NCBI RefSeq assembly: GCF_037126465.1
Contig: NC_088202.1
Span: 122,898,123 to 122,962,122, forward strand
DNA length: 64,000 nt
Reading direction: 5' to 3'
DNA from: Ornithodoros turicata
Taxonomy: Eukaryota; Arthropoda; Arachnida; Ixodida; Argasidae
This document shows, one piece after another, positions 12,066 to 23,546 of this stretch. The position numbers and the translations under genes were made by a program. Each line of letters starts with the position of its first letter. Positions within the stretch are counted from its first letter, which is position 1. The notes beneath the pieces were generated by a model, which made no database searches, was not told the origin of the DNA, and saw only the letters and a program-made list of their open reading frames with translations.

Positions 12066-13502
12066 CTGAAAAGGATGCATTGGTACGCTACAGTCATATA
12101 AATCGAACGGGTCCGGTAAACACAATCAATAATACGAGTGAATCAGATTTCGGTGCGCATTCGCAGGTAATCTACAGACATCTTATGTGATATTTGAGTA
12201 AATAATCAATGCGGAATAAGATATTCTGCAGTGAATTCAATTCAAAGTAATACGATCACATCGCTGGCTCGACGGACCGAGAGTTCTCACCAACCTGTTT
12301 GACTTCGATTTGTGACAGATTTTTGAGGAGTTGGATTGAAAGGAGCGACTGAGGCAAACGAACGACATAATTGAATTGGATGGTCGCTGCTTCGGCGAGA
12401 GCGCGGAGTGTATCCTGGCAAGGAAAAATCTCTACGGTATCCAATATGCTCCACAACTGCAGAATTCCACGCTATATTTCATGCAGCCGCGATACAGGTT
12501 AAGGGCGTGCATCAACGAGGCAATCAACTTCACTGACTCAAGCATCGGAATCCACAAAAATAGGAACTTCGTGTGACGGCATACTGGCACTCTGCCTCAG
12601 AAGATTGTGTGCTGAACGAACATTCAGCGCGGTCTCTCGTGTTTTCGTTCGTGTTCGTCCTCTTAGGGCGTCCCGGCACTTGTGGGTTTAACGGTTTCTA
12701 AAAGACATCTCGTGGCGTAGAAATCTCCCAGGAGAACGGTACTGCTTCCCTGGTACGATACGCAGTGTCCCTGAAGGACACTGCGCACCCCGGAGGTGCC
12801 GTGAGACGCGCTAGAGACCACAACCTAATACGCTTCCTTCCTGAAAGGAGGCTCACTTTTGGAGACCTCGCTGATGCGCTAGACCGAGTGTTTTGACCTA
12901 CGACAGCCCAAAGTAGCTTAGATTTGGACTTGGAGCACCGAGTAGCCATCGATCGATCTTAATCTCGTCTCATCTTCCATCCACAGTCGTGACGGTGCCC
13001 ATAATCGTGAGGCCACCCGTCACCGCCGCCACAGTCGGATCAAAAGCTCGTCCTGTTAATTCAGTTGAATTAACGAAATGAAATTAACGCAAGTTGAATA
13101 AACGAAGAACGCGCGCCACTGCGAAGCGTCGCAAAAGGTCGCTCTTTCTACTGGCCGAGGTTAACGTCAATACCACGCGTTCACGAGAGACAGAGCACGT
13201 CCGCGGATTACATGCAAAGGGAGGACGGGCGGGTGGTGCAGCTGAAACGGGAGAAAGGAGACGTGAAGGCGAAGAGGAGATGAAAACTGACAGAGGAGGG
13301 AAGTGAGGTACGGAACAGCACGGCTCCAGCAAACACACACAAAAAAAAAGCAGGAAAGAAAAGAAAATAGCATTATACGTTAACAATAAACCACCAAGTC
13401 CTACGTTATTAATCGAATACTAAGGGAAGCTTCAACATAAAACCTCTTTCCTTGCTTCTGCTTCCTCCATGACGTAGATATGGCAAGTTGATTTTTTATT
13501 CT

Positions 13503-13775
13503 GTGTTAGCGCCGCGAAGCAACTGTGATTATGAGCGGCGTACATATGGAGAGAGGACAGCAGGAAGGCGTGGGGGACAGGGGGTTAGTATACACGTCCT
13601 GGGCCGACTTCATGGGGAACTGTGCCGGCATTCGTCTGAATAGTTTTCGGAAAACCCAGGGAAAACCTCAGACAGCACAGTCGGTGGTACGATGCGAACC
13701 CATGACCACCTCCCAGTCTTCAGCACGACCTTGGCTACCACCAACCAGCGCGACGCCTTAACCCGCTCGGCCATG
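13503..13775 (-). mobile_element. tRNA-derived SINE, full-length copy
   Basis: Read on the minus strand, it begins with a tRNA-Ser/Leu-like head: CATGGCCGAGCGGGTTAAGG is a good A-box region, with a degenerate B box opposite 13690-13700. The body follows and it ends near GCTTCGCGGCGCTAACAC and a T/A-rich tail. Copies with the same order lie at 25083-27434 (split), 38700-38793, 40709-40806, 58956-59227 and 59374-59602. The head suggests RNA polymerase III transcription. Ticks are known to carry tRNA-derived SINEs; the exact named family is not asserted. Confidence 0.85.
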
Positions 13776-13868
13776 TAACTTCTATACGGCAAGCGGGAAA
13801 GGATGAAAAGCAGGAAGCAGGAACTTGATAAGCTGTTTATTAGTAGGACACTGAAATTTAGACACTAA

Positions 13869-14161
13869 TTCTTCTTCATTGCCCCCACTACCAGCCTTCC
13901 CGAACCGCACTCTCCTAGTCTCTTCGTGAGCTGGACTCTCGCCCCTTCTCCCTATCGAAATTGCTTGGTCCCTGGCCCAATCCAGCCCAGCAACGTTCTG
14001 CGCTGAAAGCTTTTTGACATTTCTGAACACCATCGAACTTCGATCGTTCTTTTGAAGGGGCTCGTTATTTTATTGCCCACATCCCCACCAGCAATTGGGT
14101 AGAGTATCGCCTCTGGTGATGAACCTCCCCACTCTCCGAAGTCCAAATAAAGTTGTTGTTG
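13869..14161 (+). mobile_element. 5'-truncated LINE 3' end with (GTT)n tail
   Basis: It is flanked by an 11-bp perfect duplication TTAGACACTAA (13858-13868 and 14162-14172). Reading + there is a decayed C-terminus with LGPWPNPAQQRSALKAF, the motif that ends ORF2 of I/R1-like LINEs, then GGGTAGAGTATCGCCTCTGG and a GTTGTTGTT tail. The same 3' end recurs at 17853-18006 and 25903-26204. This is a clean 5'-truncated retrotransposition event. Confidence 0.8.
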
Positions 14162-14172
14162 TTAGACACTAA

Positions 14173-14914
14173 CGACGGACCACGACCAAAACGACGGAAA
14201 TAGGCAGGCGTTTAGGCCGTCAAAATAGCAAAATAGGCAATGGAAACAAGAATGGGCATGACAATCTTGTACGCTCTTTTGCTTTGTTGGTGTTTCAGAA
14301 TGCTCCTTTCGGGAAAGCTTGCTCGTTTAAAGGCTACGGTACTGTACAAGCTTTAATTTCTGGAACACGAATGCTAACTCGGCTAACCACGCTATATATT
14401 GGTAATATTTTGAGTTATCTGCCCTTGAAGATCTTGAAAGGCCAAGAAAGGCCAAATTATCGGATGAAATATGCATGAACCCCTTCTAACAAACAAAAGT
14501 AACGAAATGCAAAAATGACAAAAGGCGCGAACACGCAGAAACGAAGAGCAAAACGGTGCACTCAGCATTAGCCTGGAAGCATTAGCCTGGCACTCGCACT
14601 TGCACCCCTAAAAAGCTGTTATGGCATCTAAAAACGTTTGAAAAAGGCTACAATCCAACAAAGTCGATAGAAAAGCAGACAACCCCGAAAATGCCGCATT
14701 TAGGCGTTTATATGCTTCTTTTTATGTTTTATTTCAGTAGAGAATGGCAGTGCGGGTGAGAAGCTGCGATATGCAACTGATTACACCCGTACCCCAGAGA
14801 GGAAGGTGGAAGCACAGCAAGTTCATGATGGACCTAACAAGACGAATCAATAACAAGACAAAAGCCGTTAACAGTAAGACATTTACAGACAAATGCCTAA
14901 AAATCCGGGCCCTA
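14173..14914. repeat. Dispersed element ending in ATCCGGGCCCTA
   Basis: It contains GAAATAGGCAGGCGTTTAGG and a downstream block (GCTCGTTTAAAGGCTACG...ACAAGCTTTAATTTCTGGAA) that matches 46282-46560 in the same order. The right end AAATCCGGGCCCTA is the inverted form of TAGGGCCCGGATTT, which opens the copy at 46282, so the family probably has terminal inverted repeats. The left end is missing here. It directly abuts the foldback MITE at 14915. Confidence 0.5.
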
Positions 14915-15164
14915 CACGCTTAGAAACGAGCTTCACCGCATAGCACGCTCCTAGCCAACATCATCTCTAATGATATCGTTATCTGTCCTTATTTATAGAA
15001 ACCGGTAGGCGTACGCCTTTTTTGTGACACTTATGCTGTTCATAATTGTCACAAAAAAGGCGTACGCCTCGCGATTTCAACAAATCAGGGTAGATAACGA
15101 CATCATTCTAGATGATGGTTGGCTATAGGAGCGTGCTATGCGGTGAAGTTCATTTTTAAGAGTG
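14915..15164. mobile_element. Foldback MITE, TACACTCT family, copy 1
   Basis: This 250-bp near-perfect palindrome is flanked by TA on both sides (14913-14914 and 15165-15166). The termini read CACGCTTAGAAACGAGC and, inward from the right, CACTCTTAAAAATGAAC; both continue TTCACCGCATAGCACGCTCC. The centre carries GGCGTACGCC.TTTTTTGTGACA and its complement. The copy at 57685-57920 has the same layout. TA duplication and termini suggest Tc1/mariner-type mobilisation; no ORF. Confidence 0.8.
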
Positions 15165-15212
15165 TATACTTCGCAAAGGCTGCCAACCAACGACAAGATG
15201 TGTTGCATGCCA

Positions 15213-17250
15213 CTGTTAATTCTAAACACCTTTTTAGGTGTAATTCGCACATATCACAACTTACTCATTTATAGGTGTATATTAACATTGTTGATTTCAA
15301 AACACCTTTTAAGGTGCAATGTGGGCGTAATCGGGGTGTAATCGTTTCCATACTCCGCAATTACACCATCTATGAAAACAATGTTTCTCACCGCGGTGTA
15401 AAAATAGGTGTTGGAGCGAAATAACTCCGCTTAAAACTCCCTTTTAGGTGTAATTCGCACATACCATAACTTACTCCTCTATAGATGTATATTAACACCC
15501 ATTGCGAGACCTACACTCTTAAATTTGATACACGCTCTTGGGTGTAATAGTATGATACCCCAAATGATTACTTTCTTTGTGTAAATCAACACCTTAAGAT
15601 GGAAGTAAGTACACCCTCCAGGAGAGGGGCTAATTTAATAGCATCTGGGGTGTAACTGAATAATACCCTAACTGATTCCATTTTTGTTGTAAATCAACAC
15701 CCTTAAACGATGGTGTAACGTGTGCAGCTTTGTTTCCATAGTGAGAGAGAGAAATACATGATGACGATGATGTCCATAGTGAGTGTATTATGCACATCAG
15801 CCAAAGTAGATGCATAACATGAAAATGCAATGCCTTGTGGACAAATATTCTCCCTATATGGCAATTCCGATTGGTGATTCTGAACGATCTGATATACCGA
15901 TAAATATATAGGCGCTTAAATTTCCTGATTAATTTGAAACATCACAGAAATGGGATAACGAACCAAAAGCACACTTAGAAAGGCATTTCATTTCTAAGAG
16001 AAAACAGATAGTATACTATACATTGCTTGTCTTGTGTGTGTCGGCAAATTCAATAGCCCTGCTCGCCTTCCAGTCAAAATGGAGGGTGAGGTATCTAAGT
16101 TTAGTTTTATTATAGACACAAAACACAGAAGTGAGGAATTGCTTGGACTATCAACTCACATCAAGATAACGTCTGTGTTTCTTTTTGGATTTGGTATGAG
16201 GGATGATTAAGACCCAGCGTACACGGCATTCAAATTCCACGACAATGTTAAACATTTTGCTCAGTTGCACCCTTTTCACACCACAAATACACCCTCAAAA
16301 TCGAGCTCTGCAACTATTACACCCATATAAAACCCTATCAACTTTTTTTGCCCAGAAGGGTGTACACCCTCCCAAAAATGGTGTAATTATACTCCTTTTT
16401 TGTGTACATCCTGGCTGGGTGCCATAACTTACTCCTTTCTGGGAGTAAGTGTACACCCTTGCCAACTATACACCCTACTAACAAATGTGTTTTCTGTGAC
16501 AGATAGAAAACACAGAGTACACATGAACCTATTAGGCATTTTATTTACAATATCTGCGCTGAGAGGCAGTTCAGCTGTATGTGGCCAACCACGGCACCGA
16601 TGAAAATCATGTCTCCATGAAGAGCGTGGAACTTGGTGGCAAATCTATTGTTACAGGCTGTGTCCTCACCTCACCGGGGACTGATGATGAACTCCCTGAT
16701 TTTCTTGAGATCTTCGGAATATGTTCCGTTAATCACCGCATCCTCCTCATGGTTAGGAAACTTGTAACACTAGAATTCTGCCACCATTTTCATGCTTACT
16801 TGATTACGTGTCAGGTTTGCTCAAAGTGCACAAGAGAGACAACATGTATGTTATAAATCCACGACAGGCAACTTATTTAATTATCTTGTTTCTTCATGTT
16901 TGTATTTTTAAGTCCAGTTTCCAATTTTTCGTGATATCTAACGGAAGTTTGTATGTTTTGGAATTGAGGTACTGCATGAACCAGTGATCAGTAAACAAAT
17001 TTCTCGCAACCGTATGTCCTTTTGTTGCATCACTGAGAAAGCAAAGGACAGCCATCATGAGCACTGGACTTTACGAGTACAGCAAACACGTTTTTACACC
17101 AGATGGTTCTAAATATGCTGGAAAGGGGGAGTTATTTTGCTCTAAACATATTTTACTCCCCCCAGATGAACACCATTGTTTCCACAGATGGTGTAATTGA
17201 GGAGTATAGACACGATTACACCCTGCTTGCGTCCAAATTGCACCTAAAAA
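15213..17250. repeat. Tract dense in GGTGTAA / TTACACC motifs
   Basis: Dozens of GGTGTA, ACACCC and close variants occur in both orientations. A ~60-bp unit (TTTTAGGTGTAATTCGCACA through ACTTACTC to GTGTATATTAACA) is present at about 15231-15292 and 15443-15503. A related CCATAACTTACTCCT block is at 16421. A further boundary-like CTACACTCTTAAAT lies at about 15511. The tract brackets an ORF fragment at 16535-16855. The pattern resembles subterminal transposase-binding repeats of a DNA transposon; element borders are not resolved. Confidence 0.55.
16535..16855 (+). pseudogene. Transposon-like protein fragment
   Basis: The frame reads AVQLYVANHGTDEN, then KSVELGGKSIVTG, LPDFLEIFGIC and TLEFCHHFHAYLI. 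The order 'LP.F..I..I' followed by 'L.TL.F..H.HAY' resembles the C-terminal segment of proteins encoded by or fused to DNA transposons in many metazoans; this comparison is from memory and is only moderately secure. A stop lies a few codons upstream next to an AG, so it may be an exon. It sits within the GGTGTAA-rich tract and is probably part of the same element. Confidence 0.4.
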
Positions 17251-17281
17251 GATATTTTGAAATTAACAGTATGCTCACTGT

Positions 17282-19547
17282 CAGCTCCTCCATTGAAGAA
17301 TATGCAATACTCCTCCGCGCCCTTTTCGCCCGCCTTGCAAGTAACGACATCGTCATCAACACCGCCAAGAGCGAATTTGGCGTTTCCGAGCTCGACTTCC
17401 TTGGCCATCACATCACCAGCTCCGCGATTACTCCCTTGTCCGCCAAGGTGCAAGCCATCCGGGATTTTCCCCGTCTTTCTTCCATCTAGAAGCTCCACGA
17501 ATTCTTGGGGATAATTTTTTATCGAGGCTTCGTTCCCGGCTGTGCCTCCATCCTGCAGCCGTTAGAATACTTCCTATCGGCTACCAACCGTCGCAACGGC
17601 CCTCTGGAGTGGTCATCCACGACCACCAATGTCCTTGAAGCGGCTAAACAAGTCCTGTCTTCCGCTACTCTGCTCGTTCATCCCATTCCTGACGCTTTGA
17701 CCACCCTTATGTTGATGCATCCTCCACCGCAGTAGGGGCTGTGTTGCAACAGCAAGTTTCTGCCGGCTGGCTACCTCTATCTTTCTTCTCGCGCAAGTTG
17801 AAACACCGTGAGCAGTCCTAGAGCACATTTTCTTGGGATCTCCTGGCTGTCTTCCTGTCATCCATTGGATTACTCCAGACGCTTTAGTTCTTTCTTGTAT
17901 TTTCATCCTTCCTTCATCTTCACATAATGTTCCACGTGCAATGGGTAGGGTACCGCACCACCGCAGTGAAACACCCCATCTCATCGTCATCATTTATTGT
18001 TGCTGTTGTTACTGGCCGTGAAGCAGTTTCGTCCCTTCCTCGAAGACCGGAAGTTTACTATATTCACCGACCATAAGCCACTATCTTATGCCTTCACTAT
18101 AGATCTGCCGCTTCGTACGTTCCTCGGGAGATTCGTCACCACACCCTCATCTCCGAATTTTGCACCGACATCCGTCACACCAGCGGCTCAGCAAACACTG
18201 TTGCCGATACACTCAGCCGCGTCGCCTCTCTTACCACCATGTCTCCGCTGCATCTTGATGCCCTCGCCGCCTGCCAGTGTTCTGACGCCGAGTTGGCACA
18301 CCTACGGCTCGACCCTCACTGCGGCTTACGTCTCGAAGATCTTACCCTTCTCTGCGCGTCCGGCACTGTCGTCTGCGACGTCTCCTTCGGTCGCCCACGC
18401 CCTTTTGTGCCGGCTTCTTTACGCCGCCAGATCTTCAAGGCACTGCACTCCTTCTCTCTTCCCGGCATCTATGCGACCCAGAAGCTGGACTGAAGCCGTT
18501 ACGTCTGGCCCCGCATGGACGCTCCCATCAAGCTATGGACCCGATCTTGCCTGAGCCACCCGCGCGCTAAGATCCGGAGGCACACCTCCTCCCCCATGTC
18601 TTCCTTTCTTCCGCCCGATTCCCACTTCAACAAGGTTCATCTAGACCTCGTCGGTTCCTTACCTCTCTCCTTCGGCTGTCGATATAATACGTACTGTCAT
18701 CTCCCGTTACACCCGGTGGTCTGAGGCAACGCCCCTCCCTCACTGCTCCCTCTGTGACCGCAACGTTTCTTTCCACGTGGGTGTCCTGTTTCGGCGTGCC
18801 GTCGTCCGTCACCACCAACCGAGGCCCTCAATTTGAGTCCTCCCTGTTCCCGGCCCTTACCACGCTCCTGGGCACTCGGCGCATACGCACGACAAAATAC
18901 CACCCCGTTTCCAATGGCATGGTAGAGCGTTTTCATCGGCTCCTCAAGACCGCCCTGAAGGTACGTCCCACACCTTTTGCCTGGGCCGAGGCTTTGCCTC
19001 TTGCACTCCATGAGCCCCGCTCCGTCTACAAGCCCGAGCTTGTCTTCGGCACCACGCTCCGACACGCTACGATGAACTTCCCCCGTCTTCTCCCGTCGCC
19101 CTCCCCGGTGCTCAGTTGTCAGACGTCTCCGCTACATTTTTGCGTCCTGCGCCCGGTATCTCCGCGCCCGCATACCTCTCCGGCCATTTTCGTCCACCCC
19201 GACCTCAACACCTGCACCCACGTCTTCATCCGTGTCGATGTCGTCCGAAAACCCTCCAGGCCCCTACAATGGTCCGCAGCTGGTTTACAACCGCGCGCCC
19301 AAATTCTTTACCGTTTCCATCAACGGCCGTCACGACACCAGTTCACTTGGCACTCTGGAACCGGCCTATTTCGACTTCCCTTCTTCCGACTCTGATTTCC
19401 TAGCTCTTCACCCTTCCTCGCTCAGGCTTCCCAGCCTTCCCCTCAACGCCATCCCGGCCTGTGACCAATCGCTCTGTGACGTGGCCCTTTTGTCTGACCC
19501 GTTACCTCTCACCTCCTCCGTCGGCTTTCTAGAGGGGGGTGGGGAAC
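17282..19547 (+). pseudogene. Decayed Ty3/gypsy pol (RT end, RNase H, integrase)
   Basis: The order of segments is that of gypsy pol: RT C-terminus (INTAKSEFGVSELDFLGHHI), thumb/RNase H link (KLHEFLGIIFYRGFVPGCA), RNase H (VDASSTAVGAVLQQQ, then FTIFTDHKPLSYAFT), integrase zinc/core (LDLVGSLPLSFG, FGVPSSVTTNRGPQF, TTKYHPVSNGMVERFHR), and a proline-rich C-tail. It is truncated at the 5' end and has an in-frame stop near 17488, several frameshifts, and a 154-bp insert at 17853-18006. The second integrase acidic residue is replaced by Asn. It is inactive. Confidence 0.85.
17853..18006 (+). mobile_element. Short (GTT)n-tailed LINE 3' end inside gypsy RNase H
   Basis: The RNase H frame breaks after ...LLAVF at CTGGCTGTCTTCCTG and resumes at CTGGCCGTGAAGCAGTTTCG. 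The intervening 154 bp include GCAATGGGTAGGGTACCGC, CACCCCATCTCATCGTC and a TTGTTGCTGTTGTT tail, the 3' end also seen at 13869-14161 and 25903-26204. A target duplication is not clear (at most CTG), so borders are uncertain by a few bases. Confidence 0.65.
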
Positions 19548-19677
19548 TGTAGCGGCCTCATCGTCATCGACGCTCCCTGTTGAGCCGCCGCTCCCTTCGT
19601 GCGCATCACCCGCCGAGCGTAATAAATATTCCTGGCGTTCTTCTCGACTATGGAGGTTTCCGCTTCAGTTCCTTTAC
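19548..19677 (+). mobile_element. Gypsy 3' LTR (short or truncated)
   Basis: A polypurine tract (AGAGGGGGGTGGGGA, 19531-19545) directly precedes TGTAGCGGCCTCATC, the usual TG start of an LTR. AATAAATA at 19620-19627 is a likely poly(A) signal, and the block ends near TTTACA (19677). It closes the pol remnant at 17282-19547; no 5' LTR is visible. LTR end placement is inferred. Confidence 0.6.
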
Positions 19678-20221
19678 ATTCATGCCAAGAAACGCGGGGG
19701 CATCAAGTGGGGCAAATGAGGACCCCTGATCTTTAACAGGAAGAGATACTTGAGCCGCTGTATACCTTGAAGTATTGTTTTGTCAGCGCTAACTTCGCTC
19801 TGCGACACAAGTAAGATAGACGCACATGTAGTTGAACGGAAATATTTAAAGATGAACTTCCATTCTATTAAATATTCTTGTATTCTAAAGAACGTCCACG
19901 AGATCGCGGTGCAGAGCATCGATTTCTTCCAGGTACTTGTGTCAACCAGGCTGATAAACATTTAATATTTTGCAATTGAGTCAATGGTACAGATAGAGAT
20001 AATAAAACACCAGTTGACAAAGCACCGCTCGTTTTCTCGTAGACATTTAGACCGGCGTAGACATTTCTCACGGTCCTTCCTTAAAAGCATACGGTCAACT
20101 ATGGTTCTTAAAACGCAATTTAAACCACGCTATCTGAGAAACCAAATTACCCGCTTATAAAACATAAATATTAGACCTTTTTAATTCCAACTCTAACTCC
20201 ATATATGAGACCTCTTTTTTT

Positions 20222-20305
20222 GGGGGGGGGGGAGGGGGATAGCTTTATTGAAAAAAGAAAGGGAGGAAAGGTTAGTCAGGCGTTGGCTGACGTCCTATTC
20301 CTTAA
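20222..20305 (-). mobile_element. LINE 3' end, family B, minus strand
   Basis: Reverse-complemented, it reads GGAATAGGACGTCAGCCAAC, then CTGACTAACCTTTCCTCCC and TTCAATAAAGCTATCCCCC. This is the same architecture as 51645-51720 and 1-115. A 12-G run on the + strand marks its distal end. It is 5'-truncated to the tail. Confidence 0.6.
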
Positions 20306-20599
20306 AAAAAATAGAAGAATATGCTAACACTGTATGGGATGTGTCTATACCGCCAGGAATGTTTCTCGGACCGAGGCAGTTCAGAGAGAGATCGCCATTG
20401 TTTTATATTCAACAAGTATAGGCGACTTAGTTGTGTCTGTGACTTTTATGAAATAGCAGACCTAGAAACATTGAGGATGAAACGCAAGTTATAGCCAGGC
20501 TAAAAACTGTGTACCTTATGACATATAGAAAAATAATATTGAAATGGATATAATATTATCGCAAAAGTGGGGGTGGGGGTGGGTTCTCTTACTCCCTCT

Positions 20600-20785
20600 C
20601 TCTATTACAGAGTGGAACTGCTTACGGGACGATGTGGTCTCCTCTGAATCAGTGGACCAACTCATACCTAAACTGGCTTGTATCTACGGTCCTTGAGTGT
20701 TCCAGTTACCTTGCTTCTTAACTGTACCAGGCCTCCAGTCGGAAGCCAGTAGTATTACAAATAAATAAATAAATAAATAAATAAG
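20600..20785 (+). pseudogene. CR1/L2-like LINE C-terminal scrap with (AAAT)n tail
   Basis: The frame WNCLRDDVVSSESVDQL resembles the 'VWNSLP..VV....V..FK' ending of reverse transcriptases of CR1/L2/Jockey-type LINEs. It is followed by a short 3' UTR and an AAATAAAT microsatellite at about 20758-20783, the usual tail of such elements. Only about 30 codons remain, so the clade is uncertain. Confidence 0.45.
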
Positions 20786-21666
20786 AACACGATTGAATTA
20801 ATAATATGCAGCACTGCTCGCGGTAAGCTTCAAATCGCTTAATATAAATCTCTCATTCAAAGTGCGAAGTTCCGAGGCCAAACCAGATCATTATGCGTGA
20901 CATTGCGCCAATTATACGGACAGTAGTACTCGTAATGCCCGCAAATGCGGAGTTCAGGTTAGCAATCAGAGTAAATCATTACGCGCGAGCTACACATGCA
21001 AATAGTCGACTCCCACATGGACTAGCAGTCCGACTGCTTCAACGCGCAGTAGCGCTGTCTAAATTAAGCGACACGACGATCCAACGCTGCCTTCAAACGT
21101 TCTTCGACAAACTTCGACAAAACGGATAAACAATGCTAAGAATAGAACACAGGGCAATGTCTTGCACGCGAAATTGCAGGGATAGGTATAACAGGTATAA
21201 AACCCGTCGAGTTAAACTAACTTAAGCTAGAGTTCAGTTACCTAGGCAAAAGCGTCAGGTCGGGAGCAGTGAGTATTTCGAATTCATAATAGAACATTGC
21301 AGCCTTTTCTCTTCTTTTCTTTGCAGGCCCCAGTGAGAAATAAACTAACAGAGAGCAGCACAACCTAGCATGAATTTCTCCCGAAAGGAGATCCCTGTAC
21401 CGTTTCCTTTTCTCCTCCAAGAGTCACCTGTGCGAATCTTTAAATGACCCGTCGTCGCTTCTATACTCTCCTCTCGAGCTACAAGAGAGTTTTAGTATTA
21501 AGCACGCAACCAGACAACGAGTTGTCACGGCGCATTGTGAAGTGACGACCATTTATAGGGTTTCCCAGTGGGGTACAGACGTTGGGGAAAATAGAAAGTT
21601 TTACTAGAGGGGTACACAAGCGCTTTAGGACCCTAAAGAAATAACGAGACCTCAGACGACTCCATA

Positions 21667-22675
21667 GATGAGGCGATGGTGTTCCTCTACACGAGTCCTG
21701 ACTGGCGGTGATGGAATGTCCCAGCGGGCAGATGTCCGGGGCCTCATGCTAGGACGATGCCAGTAGAACTGACTAGCCAGCGCGGTATGGCGTGGCAGCA
21801 AGGCTATATGGTCGTCGTCCATGGGCCGCCACATCAGCCCCCTCCCCTATGCGGAGAGGTGCTTGCGGTTGAGGTTAAGTTGAAAAGAATGAACGACAAC
21901 ACGTGGACGACCGACAGCTGAGCGGATCCTGCGGCTTGAGTTCGTGGCAGCAGGCGCGGCAGCAGCAGGGTACCGAGCGTCGACGTTCGTTTGCGATATA
22001 GTGCGCTGTACGTCGTGCTGCTGCTGCGCCAGTAGACGTTTCGCACCGCGTCAGGTGGTAGCAGGACAATGGGGGCAGCGCGAGGCATTGCCACGAGCGT
22101 CTACCAAAAACCGTCTACGTCTGCCAAGGTGACGCATTTGCGGCATCAGGGCATAAGGCTCATCGACATACCGAGACCGACAGCGGAGCGCGATGCTCAT
22201 TGAAGTGTCGCTGGTGATACGGGGTGTACCATCATGATGTACGTGGAGGTCTTAAGAGTCACCACACTGTGGTCTTAAGGGACCACAGCGTACCGCGACC
22301 GGTACGTGGCGTGCCGCGTCGGAAGAAGAGAGCGTAACCACCCGTTACGAGTCCCCGGTGGCTCACGAGGTGGGCCCTAGCACTAGAGGCATCGTCTGCT
22401 TACTGGCAGGTGCGCGGATCCTGATTCCCCATGACGGTAGTCGTTATGAAATTTAGGATGGTATTGGTTGGATTACGCCGAACATGGTGTTCTTTGTTCG
22501 GGTCACCAAAGGGAGAGGCGATGGTGTTCCTCTACGTAAATCCTGACTGGCGGTGATGGAACGTCCCAGCGGGCAGATGTTCGTGGTCTCACGCTAGGAG
22601 TGTGCCGATAGAATTGATGAGCTAATGCGGATGCGCGTGGCAGCAAGGCTACATTGTCGTCCTCAATGGGCTGCA
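21667..22675 (-). mobile_element. Miniature LTR retrotransposon (TRIM-like)
   Basis: On the minus strand: 5' LTR 22675-22511, a primer-binding-like site TTTGGTGACCCGAACAAAG (22510-22492), about 640 bp of internal DNA, a polypurine tract AGGGGAGGGGGCTGA (21848-21834), and 3' LTR 21833-21667. The LTRs are about 165 bp each, about 80% alike by eye, and both begin TG (TGCAGCCCATTG and TGTGGCGGCCCATGG). The internal region has no pol; a short frame near 22094-21834 has no recognised domain. Length ~1.0 kb and lack of coding sequence fit a terminal-repeat retrotransposon in miniature. No target duplication seen. Confidence 0.75.
22492..22510 (-). promoter_or_regulatory. Primer-binding site of the miniature LTR element
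   Basis: TTTGGTGACCCGAACAAAG lies just inside the 5' LTR. The TGGTGACCC core is typical of gypsy-type primer-binding sites, complementary to a tRNA 3' end. A second site with the same core, at 53135-53153, marks another LTR remnant. Confidence 0.65.
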
Positions 22676-23546
22676 TTAAGAGTTTCACAGTAGGGAACGT
22701 TAGCGCTTTTCGTGCCTGAATAGAATAGAAGTCTACACCACGCATTGCACGGGACACTAGATGGGTTCTCGGCATGCGCACTGACGACCGCTTATTATCC
22801 TAGCGTCCCAAAGGGCTTGGATGCTTCATTTGAAAATTCGCTACTGTCTCTTTACGGCAGCAGAGAACTTCAGTGCCGTACTCTCAAACTTTATTCTTTA
22901 TATTACACGCTATCCTATTCTGAAGCTTTATTAATCATCTGCTGTTCTTTCTTTTTTCTTTTTTTACCAGACGTTTTAACTATTTCAGCTTATCTGATAT
23001 TACCTCGCGAATGAGGACGCGTATTTCAAAACTGCACACGTTTCAGCAACATCTGCAAAATTTATTACAACACTTTCTTTTATGTTTCCCCAACTGTGGA
23101 AGCGTCACATTTCAAACACGCATAAAGTGCAAAAACAGAAGGCTCAGCTGACTAGAAATACGATCCCACGAAAGTTCTTCGGAAAGTACACAACAGCAGT
23201 TGCACTGGGGAGTCAATATTTTCTGAAGAACATCAATCACTTCCTCCAGTTCATCTTCTCCGTCTCAGGCAATGCAACGTCATCTCAGAGTGCAAACAAA
23301 CAGCAAATGCAGAGACGAAACATATAGGTAGGTATGAAATAAATTTTGCTTTCGTTCATTCTGTCTTTCTTTCCTGTCCTGTAACTTCTCCTTTGAACGA
23401 TTTTTAATTTGATTATTTCTTTGTATGCTTTGTACCCCCTCCCCCCATAAAATCAAATTACGCGAACAAACATATTGAGGGGTATGTCGGTTGCAGCACA
23501 CTGTTTGAATTACAAACCAACTTTAGTACACTGAGAGGAGGTACGT

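Noticed and set aside
12256..12590. Minus-strand open frames just upstream of exon 11961-12065 (for example DTLRALAEAATIQFNYVV)
   Set aside because: The receptor exons on either side join in phase without them, and no family resemblance was found.
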